Assembly (NCBI RefSeq): GCF_029784165.1
Contig: NC_073695.1
Location: 248,681,589-248,745,588 of the forward strand
Length of the DNA: 64,000 nt
Direction of reading: 5' to 3'
From: Wyeomyia smithii
Lineage: Eukaryota > Arthropoda > Insecta > Diptera > Culicidae
In this document: in pieces, positions 12,346-22,600 of the stretch
Position numbering within the stretch: the stretch's first letter is position 1
How the letters are laid out: every line of letters starts with the position of its first letter
Notes under the pieces: model-generated
The model's database searches: none
Seen by the model: the letters and a program-made list of their open reading frames with translations, nothing else
What the model was told of the DNA's origin: nothing
Made by a program: the position numbers and the translations under genes

Positions 12346-12920
12346 CCCGCGACGCACGAAGCCGAATGAACCCCTAGGAGCGAATGAACCCTGGTCCGAC
12401 ATTTTTGTTGCATTTGAGCACGACATTGGACCGATGTTGAGCGAAATGTCGACCCGTTGTAGGACCGATCTATCGGAGAATCGGACACGAATTGGTCCGA
12501 CATCGGCCTGACAATTCTTACTGGGACGCTTGTCCTCAGAGCGGCCCCTTTAGAAAATTCAATAAATCACGAATAAGATGCACACTTTACTTACAGTTTA
12601 AATTATATCAAATTCTCCACCTTCAAGATTGAAAATGTGATCATATAAAATACTCTTTCGCCACAGTGTGGTGGCGACGCTCATCGCTGCATCGCATATT
12701 TTTCTATTCATTTTCCATTATATTTTACCCTTTCATATATGATCTTCATTCCTCCTGGCCAGCAAGGAAATTGCCTTTTACGGACACACCACAACAATGT
12801 CTCGAACATGAGATAAAAATATCTGAATTGAGTACGATTAAAATGCACATGAACAGAGGAAAAATGCACACTTGTCACATACCATTTTCCATACCGTTGA
12901 GTCATTAGATCGAAAATATG

Positions 12921-12927
12921 TATAAAA
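12921..12927 (+). promoter_or_regulatory. Probable TATA box of the insulin-like peptide gene
   Basis: TATAAAA lies 95 bp upstream of the ATG at 13016, leaving room for a transcription start near 12950 and a short 5' UTR of about 65 nt with no intervening ATG in frame. The prediction rests on sequence match and spacing only. Confidence 0.6.
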
Positions 12928-13015
12928 TGCACCAGCGCTTGAAGATAACGCACAGATTATTGTGTTTTACACAACCGCAAGGTTTGGTTATTCTTGCAAC
13001 GTTTGCATCAGAAAC

Positions 13016-13528
13016 ATGCTGTACTCAACGTTAAGTTTTGCTGTTACTCAAACAGTGCTGCTATGTATCCTAGTTATAATGAACCACAGGATCGATCCGA
13101 CAGCGGCACAGGGACAACGCCTATGCGGCAAAATACTGGTCAGCACGCTCTCAATGATGTGTGACGAATTTCCCACACTTCCTCCGCCCCACTACAACAA
13201 GCGGTTTAATGGTAAGTCTCTATTTGCTTGAAACATTTTTACAAAAAAAATTTAGTTGTGTTTGTTTTCAGATGATCAGTCAACGCCAGTCAACGACAGA
13301 ACTTATTTTGGTGAACGGCCCAATGTCGCAGAGCTTAATGACAATTTCGGTCAGTTCAAGATAACGCGCCATTGGATGATTAGATTTCCGAAGTTTGGTG
13401 ATAGGCGGGATTTGAGTTTAAAGCACCACCAAGTGGTAAAGAGAGGCATTTTCGAGGAATGTTGCCTTAAGCCATGTACTGAAAATCAGCTTAGAACGTT
13501 TTGTGCTAAAGTTTCTTCAAAGCGATAA
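13016..13528 (+). CDS. Insulin-like peptide precursor
   Basis: A secreted hormone of the insulin superfamily, expected to act on the insulin receptor in growth, metabolism and reproduction. Exons are 13016-13211 and 13272-13528, with a 60 bp GT-AG intron (phase 1), giving 150 residues. An N-terminal signal segment with core TVLLCILVIM precedes the B chain, where QRLCGKILVSTLSMMCDEF shows the two B-chain cysteines. A dibasic KR at the B/C boundary and KR just before GIFEECC mark release of the C peptide. The A chain GIFEECCLKPC...LRTFC has the canonical four cysteines. The ATG at 13016 is the first in frame. A TATA box and an AATAAA at 13670 frame the gene. Several ILP paralogues exist in mosquitoes; I cannot tell which this is. 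Confidence 0.93.
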
Positions 13529-13669
13529 TCGCAATTCCGCAAAACAAAATTACTCAACGGAATGCAATTTTCTAAAACGATGAGCCCTAATTATGTACAA
13601 CCTGCTGCTACGGAAAATGCCTTGTCTGTTTCAATGAAACAAAACGTGTAAATTGTTTGTATACCTTGA

Positions 13670-13675
13670 AATAAA
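13670..13675 (+). terminator. Polyadenylation signal of the insulin-like peptide gene
   Basis: AATAAA, 142 bp after the stop codon, followed by a second AATAAAA-like motif at about 13680. Confidence 0.6.
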
Positions 13676-13720
13676 AGAAAATAAAATGAACCGTGTAACA
13701 CTTGAACTGTAAAAACGTTG

Positions 13721-13726
13721 TTTATT
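13721..13726 (-). terminator. Polyadenylation signal of Tim8
   Basis: TTTATT on the plus strand (AATAAA on minus) lies 64 bp beyond the Tim8 stop codon. The two convergent transcripts end within about 50 bp of each other. Confidence 0.6.
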
Positions 13727-13789
13727 TCTGAACTAAATCCTTAACCAGCAAATTCACCGTATGGCCTAACTTTTCCTAATCGTATCGGC

Positions 13790-14125
13790 TCACATCCCCG
13801 ACTGTCCTTTCTGCAGCGTCTGAGCAAACCGTGTAGCGATAAGCAACGAAGTATCAATGAATCGGTTCACGCAGTTATTTAGGCAGGATTCGGTTCGACT
13901 GTCCAGTTTGCTACCCGGTTTGTCCACGCACTTTTCCCAGCAAATATCATTGAATTCGTGAATCTGTCGTTAGGAAAAAACCGGCGGTTTACAGAAAAAC
14001 AAATTTGTCTCACGCCAAAATCCACTTACCTGTGCACTGAGTTGGGCCTTTTGCTTTTCAGCCATCAGAAAGTCCTGCAGTTCGGGATCAACGGAACCTT
14101 TGCTGGATGCATCGAAATCGGCCAT
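13790..14125 (-). CDS. Tim8: Mitochondrial import inner membrane translocase subunit Tim8
   Basis: A small Tim chaperone of the mitochondrial intermembrane space that, with Tim13, escorts hydrophobic precursors to the inner membrane. Exon 1 is 14125-14030 (32 codons, phase 0) and exon 2 is 13963-13790, with a 66 bp GT-AG intron; the protein is 89 residues, the usual size for the family. The twin CX3C signature is complete (CWEKC and CLNNC, 14 residues apart), followed by VNRFIDTSLLIATRF, typical of Tim8. There is no cleavable presequence, as expected. The exon before the first CX3C ends in AEKQKAQLSAQ. This gene is too split to appear as one ORF. It is convergent with the insulin-like peptide gene; I see no functional link. 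Confidence 0.95.
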
Positions 14126-14935
14126 TGCGATAAGCGGTGGTATGTTGAAGGAAATATTTGCTAACTTTGCGATTATAGCCGGATTTCGATCTGATGAAAT
14201 CTGAACACAGCAGCAGTAATTAAATTCTGTTTAGCTAGCAGCATGCGTGATCGCTGTACATTGCGTAATCGAACTGTCAAAACTTATCGTTTACAAGCGG
14301 AGGGTATACACCAAGATTAATAAATCCTAAGAGAAGAGAGCTCCTTATGGCTATAAAACTCAGTTTAAAAAAATAATTCTTCAGTTACGAAACGGTATAA
14401 GCATTACATTACGTTAGTGACTTTTTATCACGAATTGTTTCAGAACTAAGCAGTTTGTTAGAGCACGGCTTGTATAATTAGCTGGAGACTCAATTACTAA
14501 AATATTTCATAAATTAATTTGAATGCATGCATAAGATCTCCATGAAATTGAATTAGAAACTGATTTGAGTGATTCAATTGATTTATTTCTACTATCGACG
14601 GCGGAAAGAGTAACTACATTCAAACGGTTCTGAAAACGCCAGTTGAAATAATTCAAATTAGTTGATTTAAGGATTCTCGAGGTTTTGAGTTAACTGAATA
14701 ACAGCCGATTAAGAAGTTATTCAGATAGCCGCTGGTCTTACTAGTAGTTGCTATTTGTTATGTCTTTCAACTATGTATCCTCAAAAGGCAAAACCAGATA
14801 CCTAAATCTGAATGGTGCCGTCGTTGTCGAATTCGTTTCTACTTCTGCATGCCTTTCAGCATCGTGCGACCCTTCGAAAACGAAATTTTTGTTTCGATCG
14901 TTTTGGTAAAAAAAAAACAATCACCTCGTAACAAC
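14126..14935. other. Intergenic region without recognised features
   Basis: Upstream of Tim8 on minus and of the AMN1-like gene on plus. No coding region or clear repeat was seen. Promoter elements could not be identified with confidence. Confidence 0.4.
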
Positions 14936-15294
14936 CAGGGATGCCACATGTACAGATTAATCTGTATTTTACAGATTTTTGGCTGAAGTAACGGTACAGA
15001 ATCTGTATATACAGATATACAGATTTTCGTCGAAAGTACAGATTTACAGATTTTTCGAAATTGACATCATTTTTTATAAACACTCCAAATTTTATTTCAT
15101 GAAATATTAAGCAAATTGAACATATTTTCAACTCCTCACACGTTTTAAGCTAAAAATTTTGTTTATGTACCATAAAAACTTACAGAGTTCTTTATGTTTA
15201 AACAATACAGATTTTTTCTACAGATATTTTTGTTCCAGATACAGATGCTCAGATTTTTTCAAGGGAAAACACAGATTTAAATGTGGCAACCCTG
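14936..15294. mobile_element. hAT-type MITE with 8 bp target duplication
   Basis: A 359 bp element begins CAGGGATGCCACATGTA and ends with the near complement of it (TAAATGTGGCAACCCTG), a terminal inverted repeat of about 17 bp with two or three mismatches. It is flanked on both sides by the exact 8 bp GTAACAAC (14928-14935 and 15295-15302). An 8 bp duplication with CAGGG-type ends is characteristic of the hAT superfamily. Inside are many short 'acagattt' repeats and no ORF. It ends about 130 bp before the AMN1-like start codon, so it could overlap that promoter. Confidence 0.85.
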
Positions 15295-15426
15295 GTAACA
15301 ACCTTGTTTACAAACAGAAGCATCCATCAATCTCTTAGCAGAAAATATTCATTTTGAAAATATGAATATTTTCCAGTGAAAAAAACATTTTATACCACAG
15401 ACAAGACTCCTAGTCCGGCGTTAATC

Positions 15427-16328
15427 ATGTCCGAAAACAAGACGTGTGATAGCAGATTAAGAAAACAACCTTCATCTCTGTATAATACGTGAGTATTGAT
15501 TTTTTTAAGAATCAGATGTGCAAGCAATTATGTGACATTTTCTTGCTGCGTAGGTGCGTTCGATATGCGGCACGAAATTTAAAACGATACAAGAACTTTG
15601 AATACCTGGAACTGATACCACCTTTAATCAAAAATGCACTGATAGTGAACGTAACTCGCGTTCAGCGAGGATTTCACGATGACGAATTGTTGGAAATGCT
15701 CCTAAACCGTTCCCTCACTCGCATCAATCTGTCCACCTCGACCATTACGAACCGGACGTTATATTCCCTGGCGGAAAAATGTCCACAGTTACGGAGCCTT
15801 ACCCTTACCCAGGGTGAATATCGTTTCACCCGAGCCGGACTGGAAACGATGGTCCGAAAATTATCCCAATTGCAGCATCTATCGGTGAAAAACTGTCCCT
15901 TCGTGGACGACAATCTGATCGCCCTACTGGCTGACAGTTGTCCTAGGCTGGACCTAATGGACTTTGAGTCATGCACGAATATAACCGACCGCTCGGCAGA
16001 ACCAATCAAGCGGCTTAAACTGACGAAACTGAATCTTGCTCGAACGCGGATTTCCGACGAATTTCTGAAGACAATAGCGAGCGATGCGGATGGCTGCTCA
16101 CTGGAAGATCTGAACATTGGTCACTGTAAGATCACCGGGGCCGGCTTAGTACAGCTTCCATGGGATACCATCAAGTATATTGGATTTGAAGGATGCGACA
16201 TTGGGGGTGAGTTACTTGTTTCTTTCCGATAAGTCTATGCTTCTAATTGTGATCATTTTTTTCTAGATTTAGAATTCATCGAAATGAGCAAAAATCTCAA
16301 ATACATACAGTGGACAATATCCAACTGA
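15427..16328 (+). CDS. AMN1: Leucine-rich-repeat protein, AMN1 homologue
   Basis: Exons are 15427-15488, 15554-16206 and 16267-16328, with two short introns (65 and 60 bp, GT-AG); the protein is 258 residues, the same size as vertebrate AMN1 as I recall it. Cysteine-containing leucine-rich repeats of the F-box/LRR type fill residues from about 75 to 240, for example LQHLSVKNCPFVDDNLIALL and LEDLNIGHCKITGAGLVQLP. No F-box is present. The C-terminus LKYIQWTISN matches the character of the AMN1 end. Yeast AMN1 antagonises mitotic exit and acts in ubiquitin-linked control; the animal role is poorly known. The first exon was assigned from its ATG, splice donor GTGAGT and phase fit. An AMN1-like LRR protein is the best call; another small LRR protein is possible. 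Confidence 0.82.
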
Positions 16329-16544
16329 TGGATATTTCGCCACGCCCAGTGGACATGCAATATTTAACCCTCTTCATACCAGTACTAATAGAGACTATTT
16401 ATTTACATAATTATTGCACCAAGCAAGTGAATCGTCCGAGACGGTCGTGTAGTGCTGTAAGAGCTGATTTTGGTATATTTAACCGTCATTTATCTACTTA
16501 ACAAAAACAACGATAAAGCTGTAGTTTTAGAAACAAGGATTGCA

Positions 16545-16550
16545 AATAAA
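16545..16550 (+). terminator. Polyadenylation signal of the AMN1-like gene
   Basis: AATAAA, 217 bp after the stop codon. Confidence 0.5.
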
Positions 16551-16719
16551 GCAATTAACTAAATTTAGCAGTTACATACACGTATGTTTTGAGTGATATT
16601 TTTCATACACGATTGGTTTTAATTCTAAGTAAGAATGTTAGTCATTCTTTCCAGTTAATGATGTTTTAGAAAATATTGAACGTAAACTTTAACGATTGAA
16701 AATTGATGAAACAAATTGC

Positions 16720-19620
16720 CTTTATTTGGTAGTCATTGTGGGAGAATGTTTAGCATGTTTTAGTTACGAATTCCTCTTCACTCTTTGGAAACGATATAAT
16801 AATGATCAAATCGAACAATATGTCTAACAAACACAAGAAACCTAGAAGCCACATGTTGCCATATTTTATAGAATATCTAGATTTGAACTTATATATGTCA
16901 AATAATTCAACAATAAGCGAAGGCACTTAGATAGCAAGCGAGCAAGCAAAATTTTTTACATAAACCACTTATGCTATACACAACTTAGATTCAAATCAAA
17001 GAAAAAATCGCCCAAAAGAATGTCTTACATTAAATTGGTACATGGACCAGCTTCGAGACGCAATTCGCGTCCGCAGCCTTGAAAATACATACTGCAAATT
17101 ACGATGAATTAAACGCGAAGTGATAAACTATCAAAGCAAAACAGTAAAATTCAAAAACGCGGATCAAATATTAAAAACTTTTAACTTCAGTGTCGTATTT
17201 TTTACGGTAATTACCGCCAAAAGGTAGCTATTTTTGAACACCGCGGAAGCTAAATTCATCCATAATACAGATAAAAAATTAGTAAGCTATTGAAGTAAAA
17301 TTTTTAACTCTGTCATCGATGTATGTTTTCTGTATTCTTACCAGCTATCCCTAGATTGATATATCGTAATGTTTATGATCATAAACTCTAAGTGTTGATT
17401 AACCTCTCTAGTGACTAACGATTATCGAATACAAGGAACGAAAAAATTAAAACACCACAAAGAACGGGATTTTAGCTGATAAGGCAATGCAACTGGGTGA
17501 CAGCGGGAGTCTCAGTGTAATTATCCTTGAAGTAGAGTACTTGTGCTCGCATAAACCCATCGCTTACCACAATTTAACTGAAAGTAAAATTTTAAACATT
17601 GCTGATACAACACTAACCATAATTAAAATGTTATTACCATAAAACCCTTGCACAAACAGCCAATTAAATTTATATATTTTATTCAACTTGCAACAAATTT
17701 GAACCAGGCCAATGGAATGCTTCATTTTACAGATGAGAGTATTAAGTCGCTCAAGGTTAAAGAAATTAGAGCAATGTTCATATACTAAGCAACTTGACGT
17801 AAGTGTAAAGAAGACGAATTTTCCGATGCTTCGAATCATTTAGCACTAAATTACAAAGATTACAATGCGTTTTTCTAAAACTCAATTTTACATGTTTTTG
17901 TTGCTCAAAACTCAAATTTCCATTAAAAGTATCCCAACATTTGCTTAAGTTATTGATGTCATTAAACTCAAGGAAATCCACTAAAATCTTTGAAAATTGG
18001 CCAACTTAGGATGAAACTACACAATACCCTCCTTTAGAAATGTTAGTTCTTGTGTAAAGGACAACAAGCCTTGCTCTTCATGAATATTATTTTTACCCAT
18101 GGAAATGATGATGTACAATAAGATGCAGTCAGCAAGTTCCAGCGAATTCCCATCATTTGTTAGTCAATTAGGAATGTTGCCCAGTGAAAAATTTTTTGTT
18201 CTATAGTTTTTAACAACACAAGCGCACCCTAGTTTCACTAAAATTAGAGGCCTCTAGCCACCCAGTTCTAAAGAAAAAGCGGAACAAATGGATAGGAAAG
18301 CAATACTCAGCATTACCTAGTTTTAACCTAGCTCTACTCAATTGGGCATAATATATTCAAATAAATAAAACTAGCAATATTCCAATTCATTAGTAGCTAC
18401 TACATAATTCAATAATTCATGTCGTCACGTTTTTTCGTCGAACAGTATTTTTCGAAACCAAATTATATATAGCCTGCAAAGGTGGCGGCAATCAAGCACC
18501 ATTAAAAAAACTGATGAAATAAATACAATAAAACACCACTTTAAAACTAGCATAGTTCGTGTGTAAGTTAACCAATTTAGGAAAAAAAAAAATACAAACA
18601 TTACAAACTCAGCTCTAGTGTAATAGCGTACATAAGAAATCACGGAAATAAGTATTCAAATTTTCTACATTTTTCTCCACCACCAAATTTAATATAATGC
18701 TAGAAAGTTCAATATATTACAAACCGTGGGAGAATTCTCTAAATCGGAAAGGGTGATATCCTTCAATGGAGAGATTGATTGTCAGTCAGTTCAATCGGAA
18801 TAATTTTTCTCAACACTTTAGTTTTATATTTTTAATCTGTCGCGAGTAGACTTTTCATATACACTTGCTTTACTTAGCATTTAGTTACTACTAACGATGC
18901 TTTTTTTCTTTAAATATATATTTATAGAACTATAATATGCTTATGTAAGCCATTAGCGTAAGATGTACTGCTACTTGGAATTACTATTTTCTGATAAAAT
19001 GCGCCTTTGAAACTGTTTTTTTTTTCTCTCTCTTGCGAAACAAATAAGTCAAAAACTTATGAGCCAGTAAATGCACCCGGTCCAAAAAAAAAAGAATAAT
19101 AATACGAACAGCAACAAATATATGCGAAATGAGCAAACAAACTAATCGTAGTCCACTTTCAAAACTAACACACTATGCGTATTAGTAATTTAGTCAAGTA
19201 ACGAAAAAAAAAGTAAGGAATGATGATAGTTTATACTGAATACAAAAGCAGAGCAAATACAGCACATGATATTCATCTACCTTTGTACTCTACACATAGT
19301 GATTAATAGGAGCAATTTTATTGGATAACTCAAGAGTATATATATTCGGAACCATATAATCAAGGAGCCGACACCGTTCACGAAACAGAAGTCTAGTGTT
19401 TTAGAGCCTGTACTGTACCTACCGGAATCTGCTACTAGATTAATCAGTAATAAAGTTGTCAAGTAGAGGAAAGCAAATTTCGTCCAAGTTTCTTCTCTTG
19501 CTACCTTTAACTATTCATATCATTTTGCCTATAGAATTTATCTTTTTGTTTGTCATCTTACAGTAAACGTTCTACACTTGCAGCCAGACGGGGGGCCGAT
19601 TGCGCCCAAAGGGTTTCGCC
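16720..19620 (-). other. Possible long 3' UTR of clathrin light chain / intergenic
   Basis: No coding region is supported. The clathrin light chain stop codon lies at 19621-19623 and several minus-strand AATAAA motifs (TTTATT on plus) follow, the most distal near 16721. The stretch has no recognisable transposon, unlike most non-coding DNA here, which would fit a conserved long 3' UTR, but transcript data are needed to place the end. Confidence 0.35.
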
Positions 19621-22600
19621 TTAGACCTTCTTACTGGTGGAGATTGGGTTCTGCTTCAGCTGCAGGATAATGGATCGCATCCGCGAGATGTCCTTGCTGG
19701 ACTTGTTCGTTTTCGGGTTGAAGTCGCACAGCTTGGCGATGCGTTCCCACTCGGTGCCCGGTTCGATTTCGTCCGTCTCAGCCACGAACTGCTTCTCGGC
19801 GTTCCTGTGGATGGGAGGTTCGGTGCGGTTTGGAAATGGTTGAAATCGTTAGAATGCTACAGACGAAAAGCAACTCACTCTAGTGCACTAATTTTGATTC
19901 GAAAGTATAAGGTACAAAGAAAGTGAATTTTTTTTCGAGCAAAAAATGATACACAAATGGAAGATTGACTAGTCTCTAGGTTTCTAGGAGCCTAGATACT
20001 TTTTTTCAAAGCTGGAAGTATGATTGTTTGGTCATAATAATACCAAAGGAGAAGCACAATGGTATTTTTTACGCGAATTTGGAGTAAGTTCAGCCTCACT
20101 ACGGGAATCGTTTTCCTTTTCAATTTTATCACTGACTGTGTTTCTATTTCGGCGTCTAAAATTGGGAAAAATCCTTCATTCGTTTCCTGGTGCAACTTGC
20201 TTTTTACCGTAAATCTTATTAGCTAATTTTTATATCTCACTTAACGTGGAGTTAGGAAGAGGCAAGAAAACGTAGTTGTTCCGATGTTTCACTTTCGATG
20301 CCGCAAAGGCGACATTTGTCATCAAGCTTCTTGAGATAATACTTGCTCGGATAGTGCCCTGTGATTAGACCTGTAAATTTTATCAGGTCTTTCTTATTGG
20401 GCCTAAGAAGCACAAAGCTCTTCTCGAGATTAGACTATATGAATCTTCTCGATTATCATGACCCGCTTGTGATATCCAAAAGTCCTTGGTGTGGCTTTCC
20501 AAAAAACTTCTGGACCAACAAAACTAATGAATGATGCAGTAGGGGATGGAGATTAATGTGTGAACAAATTGAAAGCACCCCTGCAATTGCAAGAATACAC
20601 AAAGCCTTGTCCAAAGATCACACAAATGGTTTGTGCAGAATAAAGAATCACGGCGGTACTTCCACTGCTGATTCTCTTGAAATACTCAATGTGATAATAG
20701 AGAAAGTGTGTACAAGAATAATAATTCCATTTATAACCGAGATATTTAGGGCCAGTCTAATACTTGATTACATCTCCGCGAATTGGATGAAAACGAGAGA
20801 TATCTTCATACCAAAGGCTGGTAAGCGCGCAAACACTTCCAAAAGTCATGAGACCAATTAGTCTTACCTCCATTATGCTGAAAATTATGGAAAAACTCAT
20901 TGACTACCACGTCAAATGAACGTAGGTACTTGAAAACCTTTCCGCTAAGTAGACTCTCAACAGTAGATGCAATACACATGATGACTACAAAAACAGCGAA
21001 ATAGAAACAAAAGAAAACGCACTTGCTGTGTTCTTAGACATATGCAATATGAGGTAATACAACCCTCACTTAGGGATGCCCGCAAGGTGGGGTTCTATCG
21101 TCTCTGTAGTGGTCATTGGTTGTAGACCAGCTGCTGAGAAATCTGACTGAACATGATTCGAAAACGATGTAGACAAGAAGGACTGACCATTAACCCTTCT
21201 AAAACAACCATTATTCCCTTGACTCGGAAAAGAAGGTACAACTCAAAGAGCCTGAAATTGGGTGAGAATACACTGAATGCACTGAGACCAAACAGCTTGT
21301 AGTAGTTTTGGAACAGGAACTCAGCTGGAATGCACATATTTTATATATCATCTGTAAAGCCACGAGTGCCCTCTGGGTGCAGGACAAAGCACTAAAGAAA
21401 GGTCAACGCAGAACAAGCTTGGCAAGTTGCAAAGGCTAACTTGTAATGCAAATATTGAAGCAATGCATAGTGTTCCGTCTAGTGGCGTAACGTGACCGGG
21501 TGACACCCGGGGCGGAAAATTTTGGTGTCACCCCTATCCCCCTGGGTGTCACCCTTACCAGGTTGTAGTGAAATCATTTTGTTATTTATAATTCTGAGAG
21601 TTAGCACATCCGTTGTCAATTGCACTAAATCTATCCATTTTTGGAAAGTTATATTATTTTCGAGGGTTTCACCGTGACCTCCACCTAATTGATAGTTAAT
21701 CTCACGGATATATCTTTTGAAGGTGACACGTATGAAAATTTTCTTATGGGTGTCACCCCCTAGAGGGTGACATTCGGGGCGGCCGTTAGCCTACATCGTT
21801 CCAGGCCGAATTTTTCACAATATGGAAATGTGCACAAGTCTGTTTGGGTAGGGAATACAAACATTAGAGTGCCAATTAAAATCGATTTTTCGAATATCGT
21901 TTAGCGTTAGGGCTCGAAAGATTTGGCTTCTCGAAAAGTCCTCATGCAAAATTTCAGTTCGACATTCATATCGACAATTTTATGTTTTACTACCTGTGCT
22001 TTTTTTCATCGATATTTTTCGTGAAACTTTGACCGCTTTGAGACACGTGTTCCCAATGTCTGATCGTGCTAAAATTTTGCATGGGGACTTTTTTCGAGAC
22101 GACGAAACTTTCGAGCCCGCTAGACGATATTCGAAGGACATTGTTTTCATACATCTCATTGACACTCTAGTTTACAGTGCACAGTCACAATAATTAGTTA
22201 CAAATATTATAACAGTATTCAAACACTTACAATTACAACAGGTTTTCGTCAAGTGATGGGGGATAAATTTTGTCAAAAATATATACTGAACTACACTGTG
22301 GATGTACAAATAGCAAGTTATTGGTTTAAACTCCCAGCTGGTCTCGAGGTACGATGCTAGCCTAACAAGCCAGTCGTCGTAGGTTCGTGTCTCGGCTCGT
22401 GAGAGACTGTTAGTGTCAGTAGGATCGTAGCGCTAGCCTCGCAATTTTCTTGTACACTAAACAGTCGGCTGCGAAGTCTGTGTATAAATAAACAGAAGGT
22501 CAAGTTCCGAATCGGAATGTAGCACCAAGGTTTGCATTCTTTCAAAAATTTAAATCAACGGGTGAGCCTCAAAACTTACACAGTATCTTCCTCCAACACT

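Noticed and set aside
12136..12511. ORFs of 96 and 82 codons around the hairpin
   Set aside because: They follow the inverted repeat and GC-richer sequence; no domain and no conserved start.
15489..15553. N-terminal extension MSIDFFKNQMCKQ for the AMN1-like protein
   Set aside because: This stretch begins with the splice donor GTGAGT and ends in an acceptor TAG; it is better explained as a 65 bp intron joining the ATG exon at 15427.
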